Shown: positions 31,719 through 33,952 of the stretch, one piece after another
Layout: each line of letters begins with the position of its first letter
Position numbering within the stretch: position 1 is the first letter of the stretch
NCBI RefSeq assembly: GCF_002926165.1
Contig: NZ_MAGP01000155.1
Coordinates: 1-33,952, forward strand
Origin: Micromonospora chalcea
GTDB lineage: Bacteria; Actinomycetota; Actinomycetes; Mycobacteriales; Micromonosporaceae
Length of the DNA stretch: 33,952 nt
Direction: 5' to 3'
The notes under the pieces: model-generated
Database searches by the model: none
The model's input: only the letters and a program-made list of their open reading frames with translations
Told to the model about the DNA's origin: nothing
Program-made: the position numbers and the translations under genes

Positions 31719-31771
31719 TTGCCCCGGCCTGGGCCGGGCAAACGCGTTTCGCCCGGTGACCGGCCGGGTAG
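31719..31771. promoter_or_regulatory. Possible divergent SigB-like promoters around AAACGCGTTT
   Basis: A perfect 10-bp palindrome AAACGCGTTT (31740-31749) supplies CGTTT on both strands. Plus: CGTTT, 16 bases, GGGTAG (31766-31771), nine bases before ATG 31781. Minus: CGTTT, 15 bases, GGGCAA (31719-31724), ten bases before ATG 31708. The -10 elements are imperfect, so this could equally be an operator. Confidence 0.4.
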
Positions 31772-31780
31772 GCGGATCTG

Positions 31781-33373
31781 ATGACCTCGACCGCCGACGC
31801 CGTCGTCATCGGAGCCGGGCACAACGGGCTGGTGGCCGCGAACCTGCTGGTGGACGCCGGCTGGGACGTCACCGTCCTGGAGGCCACCGAGGCGCCCGGT
31901 GGGGCCGTCCGCTCCGCGTACGTGACAGCGCCCGGTTACCTCAGCGACCTCTACAGCTCCTTCTACCCGCTCGGGTACGCATCTCCGGTCCTGGACGGGC
32001 TGAGCCTGGAACGGCACGGTCTGTCCTGGACGCACGCCCCGGACGTGCTGGCGCACCTGCTTCCGGACGGCCGGGCCGCCGTGGTCAACCGCGACCTGGA
32101 CACCACAGCGGCCTCGCTGGAGGCGTTCGCGCCCGGCGACGGGGAGCGCTGGCGGCACGCGTACGCCGACTGGCGCCAGGTGGCCGAGCCGATGCTGCAG
32201 ACCATCACCACCCCGTTCCCGCCGGTACGCGGCGGGCTGGGCCTGCTGCGGCAACTCCGGGTCGGTGGCGCGCTCGGCCTGGCCCGCCGCCTCCTGCTGC
32301 CCGTCCGCAAGCTCGGCGCGGAACTGTTTGAGGGCGAGGGCGGCACGGTCCTGCTGGTCGGCTGCGCCCTGCACACCGACCTGTCCCCGGAGGAGGCCGG
32401 CTCCGGCGTGTACGGCTGGCTGCTCGCCATGCTCGGCCAGCAGGTGGGCTGGCCGGTGCCGGTCGGCGGCGCCCAGCGGATCACCGACGCGCTGGTGGCC
32501 CGGCTGGTCGAGCGGGGCGGGCGGATCGAGTACGGCGCCCGGGTCGAGCGGGTGCTCACCGCCCGGGGCCGCGCGATGGGCGTCCGTACCGCCGGGGGAA
32601 CCGACTGGCGGGCCCGCCGCGCGGTGCTCGCCGACGTGCCCGCGCCGGCGCTCTTCCTCGACCTGGTCGGCGCGGCGGCGCTGCCGCCCCGGATGGTCGA
32701 GGACCTGGCGCACTTCAAGTGGGACGGCTCCACGCTCAAGGTCGACTGGGCGCTGTCCGCGCCGGTGCCGTGGAAGAACCGGGAACTGGCCGGCGCCGGC
32801 ACCGTGCACCTGGGCGCGGACCTCGACGGGCTCACCACGTACGCGGCCGAACTGGCCCGCGGAGAACTGCCCCGGGACCCGTTCCTGCTGGTCGGGCAGA
32901 TGTCGGTGGCCGACCCGAGCCACTCGCCGCCGGGCACCGAGTCGCTCTGGTCCTACACGCACCTGCCGTTCCGCCGGGACTGGCGGGCCGAGGACGTCGC
33001 GGGGCACGTGGAGCGGATGGAGGAGGTGCTGGAGGAGGCGGCGCCGGGCTTCCGGGCCTCGGTCGTCGGGCGGCACGTGGCCGCCCCGGCCGACCTGGAG
33101 GCCGCCGAGCCGAGCCTGGTGGGCGGCGCGCTCGGCGGTGGCACTGCCGCCGCGTACCAGCAGTTGTTCCTGCGGCCGATCCCCGGCCTGGGACGCGCCG
33201 ACACCCCGGTGGACCGGCTCTACCTGGCCAGCGCCTCCGCCCACCCCGGCGGCGGTGTGCACGGCGCGCCGGGGGCGAACGCGGCGCGGGCCGCGCTGGC
33301 CCGCGACCGGGCCGTCAACGGCGCGGTGTACGCCCGCACGATCGCCGCCGCCCACCGCGCCGTCTACCGCTGA
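31781..33373 (+). CDS. FAD-dependent oxidoreductase, phytoene-dehydrogenase/amine-oxidase-like
   Basis: The 530-residue protein has an N-terminal FAD site (VVIGAGHNGLVAANLLVDAGWDVTVLEA, glycines 11, 13 and 16), the second motif PGGAVRSAY, the central substrate-domain features of phytoene-desaturase-like enzymes (PVGGAQRITDALVARL, GARVERVLTARGRAMGV), and the C-terminal LYLASASAHPGGGVHGAPGANAA motif that closes the FAD pocket. It is a soluble or membrane-peripheral dehydrogenase/isomerase; substrate unknown, and no carotenoid genes are nearby. GGCGGA lies close before the ATG. Divergent from the aldehyde dehydrogenase. Confidence 0.92.
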   Translation: MTSTADAVVIGAGHNGLVAANLLVDAGWDVTVLEATEAPGGAVRSAYVTAPGYLSDLYSSFYPLGYASPVLDGLSLERHGLSWTHAPDVLAHLLPDGRAAVVNRDLDTTAASLEAFAPGDGERWRHAYADWRQVAEPMLQTITTPFPPVRGGLGLLRQLRVGGALGLARRLLLPVRKLGAELFEGEGGTVLLVGCALHTDLSPEEAGSGVYGWLLAMLGQQVGWPVPVGGAQRITDALVARLVERGGRIEYGARVERVLTARGRAMGVRTAGGTDWRARRAVLADVPAPALFLDLVGAAALPPRMVEDLAHFKWDGSTLKVDWALSAPVPWKNRELAGAGTVHLGADLDGLTTYAAELARGELPRDPFLLVGQMSVADPSHSPPGTESLWSYTHLPFRRDWRAEDVAGHVERMEEVLEEAAPGFRASVVGRHVAAPADLEAAEPSLVGGALGGGTAAAYQQLFLRPIPGLGRADTPVDRLYLASASAHPGGGVHGAPGANAARAALARDRAVNGAVYARTIAAAHRAVYR

Positions 33374-33642
33374 CCGCGTCTGCGCGGCACCACCCTCGCC
33401 GCTGCCGTCCTCCGCGCCCTCGCGGCAGTGGGGTCCGGCCCGCGTCAGCGCACCCGCTGCGGCTGACCTCCGCCGACGTCCGCTCGCCCTGGCTGGCCTC
33501 CGGTCGCACCCATTGCGGCTGACCGCCCGACCCGCCAACCGCAGGACGCCTGGCACCGGAAGCTCGCCCACCGACAGGCGGGGTGCCGCTTCCCGCCCTC
33601 ATCTCGCCAAGTGAGATCAGCAGCCCGCATCCCGGGAACTGG

Positions 33643-33698
33643 CGCAGATCTTGGTACGAAATGGCCCTCATGGGGGCCCTTTCGTACCAAGATCTGCG
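33643..33698. repeat. Long inverted repeat, 25-base arms with one mismatch
   Basis: Left arm 33643-33667 and right arm 33674-33698 pair at 24 of 25 positions around loop TCATGG. The core GATCTTGGTACGAAA is reminiscent of a dispersed intergenic repeat of Micromonosporaceae (from memory). A transcript from either strand would form a very stable hairpin; it could be a terminator, mobile repeat or protein site. Confidence 0.85.
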
Positions 33699-33778
33699 GG
33701 CCGCGCCTGGCGTGGCCGCGGTCTCGTGCCCGCTGACGTACTGACTGCGGTTAGGTGCCTGATCGTCGCGCGGGTGTG

Positions 33779-33952
33779 TCACGGGAGTGTTCGGCCAGCC
33801 CGCTCCTCGCCAGCCGCCGCGCCGCACGCCCACGTCCCGCGCGATCTTGCAGTTGGCGCCCGAGGGATGCCGGTTTTGCCAGGCTTTGCCGGGCACCAAA
33901 CTGCAAGATCGCGCCTGTGGCGGGGTGGCGGGCTGGCCGAACACTCCCGTGA
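33779..33952. repeat. Nested inverted repeats reaching the window edge
   Basis: Outer arms are perfect: 33779-33803 (TCACGGGAGTGTTCGGCCAG then CCCGC) and 33928-33952, the last 25 bases of the window, so the match may extend. Inside lies a second pair, 33839-33862 and 33890-33914 (GCGCGATCTTGCAGTT core), differing by one base and one insertion. Total span is at least 174 bases, the geometry of a miniature inverted-repeat element. Confidence 0.8.

Larger units (their letters stand above)
33374..33952. other. Gene-free, repeat-rich region
   Basis: No credible gene: open frames lack ribosome binding sites, familiar motifs and normal codon bias. The region carries a near-direct repeat, CGCACCCGCTGCGGCTGACC (33449-33468) and a copy with two changes (33505-33524), and two long inverted-repeat structures listed separately. 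It continues beyond the window. Confidence 0.7.

Noticed and set aside
31781..33373. Carotenoid biosynthesis locus
   Set aside because: Only a phytoene-dehydrogenase-like flavoprotein is present; no phytoene synthase, prenyltransferase or cyclase nearby.
33449..33524. CRISPR-like array
   Set aside because: Only two near-copies of a 20-base unit with one spacing; no third repeat and no cas genes.
31709..33571. N-terminal extension of the aldehyde dehydrogenase frame
   Set aside because: The extension is antisense to the flavoprotein gene, is low complexity, and the family N-terminus begins at 31708.

Overview
This window reads as chromosomal DNA of a high-GC actinobacterium, most likely a Micromonospora or close relative. 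Base composition is very GC-rich throughout, with third codon positions almost all G or C. The protein set is actinobacterial (SigB-family sigma factor, SpoIIE-type multidomain phosphatase, a DUF6401-like protein, a CebR/CelR-controlled cellulase), and several short genes lack a Shine-Dalgarno sequence and look leaderless. The genus call is inference. About 33 genes were recognised; no tRNA, rRNA or CRISPR was seen.

Bases 1-8200: the last 29 codons of what looks like a transposase, a DinB-like protein, an EmrE-type SMR transporter, a secreted GH9 cellulase with a perfect cellulose-regulon operator, a PP2C phosphatase, an HrpB helicase and a SigB/SigF-family sigma factor. Bases 8200-19000: an acetoacetate-decarboxylase-like protein, a phospholipase D-like enzyme, a 42-residue membrane protein, a MarR-pirin operon with an AT-rich operator, a DUF1684 protein, a YflT-type stress protein, a GH15 enzyme, a YfcE-like phosphoesterase, DUF3072, a renalase-like flavoprotein and a Na+/H+ antiporter.

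Bases 19000-30250 form a signalling and stress block: a HAD phosphatase behind a PAS-GAF-PP2C-HATPase regulator, a TM-helix/MscS-like channel, several small proteins, a helix-hairpin-helix-like protein, Spo0M, a divergent HxlR/hydrolase pair, an SRPBCC protein, DUF2795, YihY/BrkB and a ChaB/Rho-N protein. Bases 30250-33373 hold a divergent aldehyde dehydrogenase and a phytoene-dehydrogenase-like flavoprotein. The last 579 bases have no credible gene but carry direct and long nested inverted repeats.

Two regulatory themes link the genes. First, GGTTT-N15/16-GGG(T/A/C)A(C/T) promoters, the type read by SigB/SigF-family sigma factors, sit in front of YihY, ChaB and DUF2795; the window also encodes a sigma factor of this family (7372-8193) and a phosphatase with an anti-sigma-type kinase domain (19730-21883) that could belong to a partner-switching circuit. 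Second, six genes start 6-7 bases after a TANNNT -10 box with no ribosome binding site. Convergent gene pairs are often separated by perfect GC-rich hairpins that probably act as bidirectional terminators.
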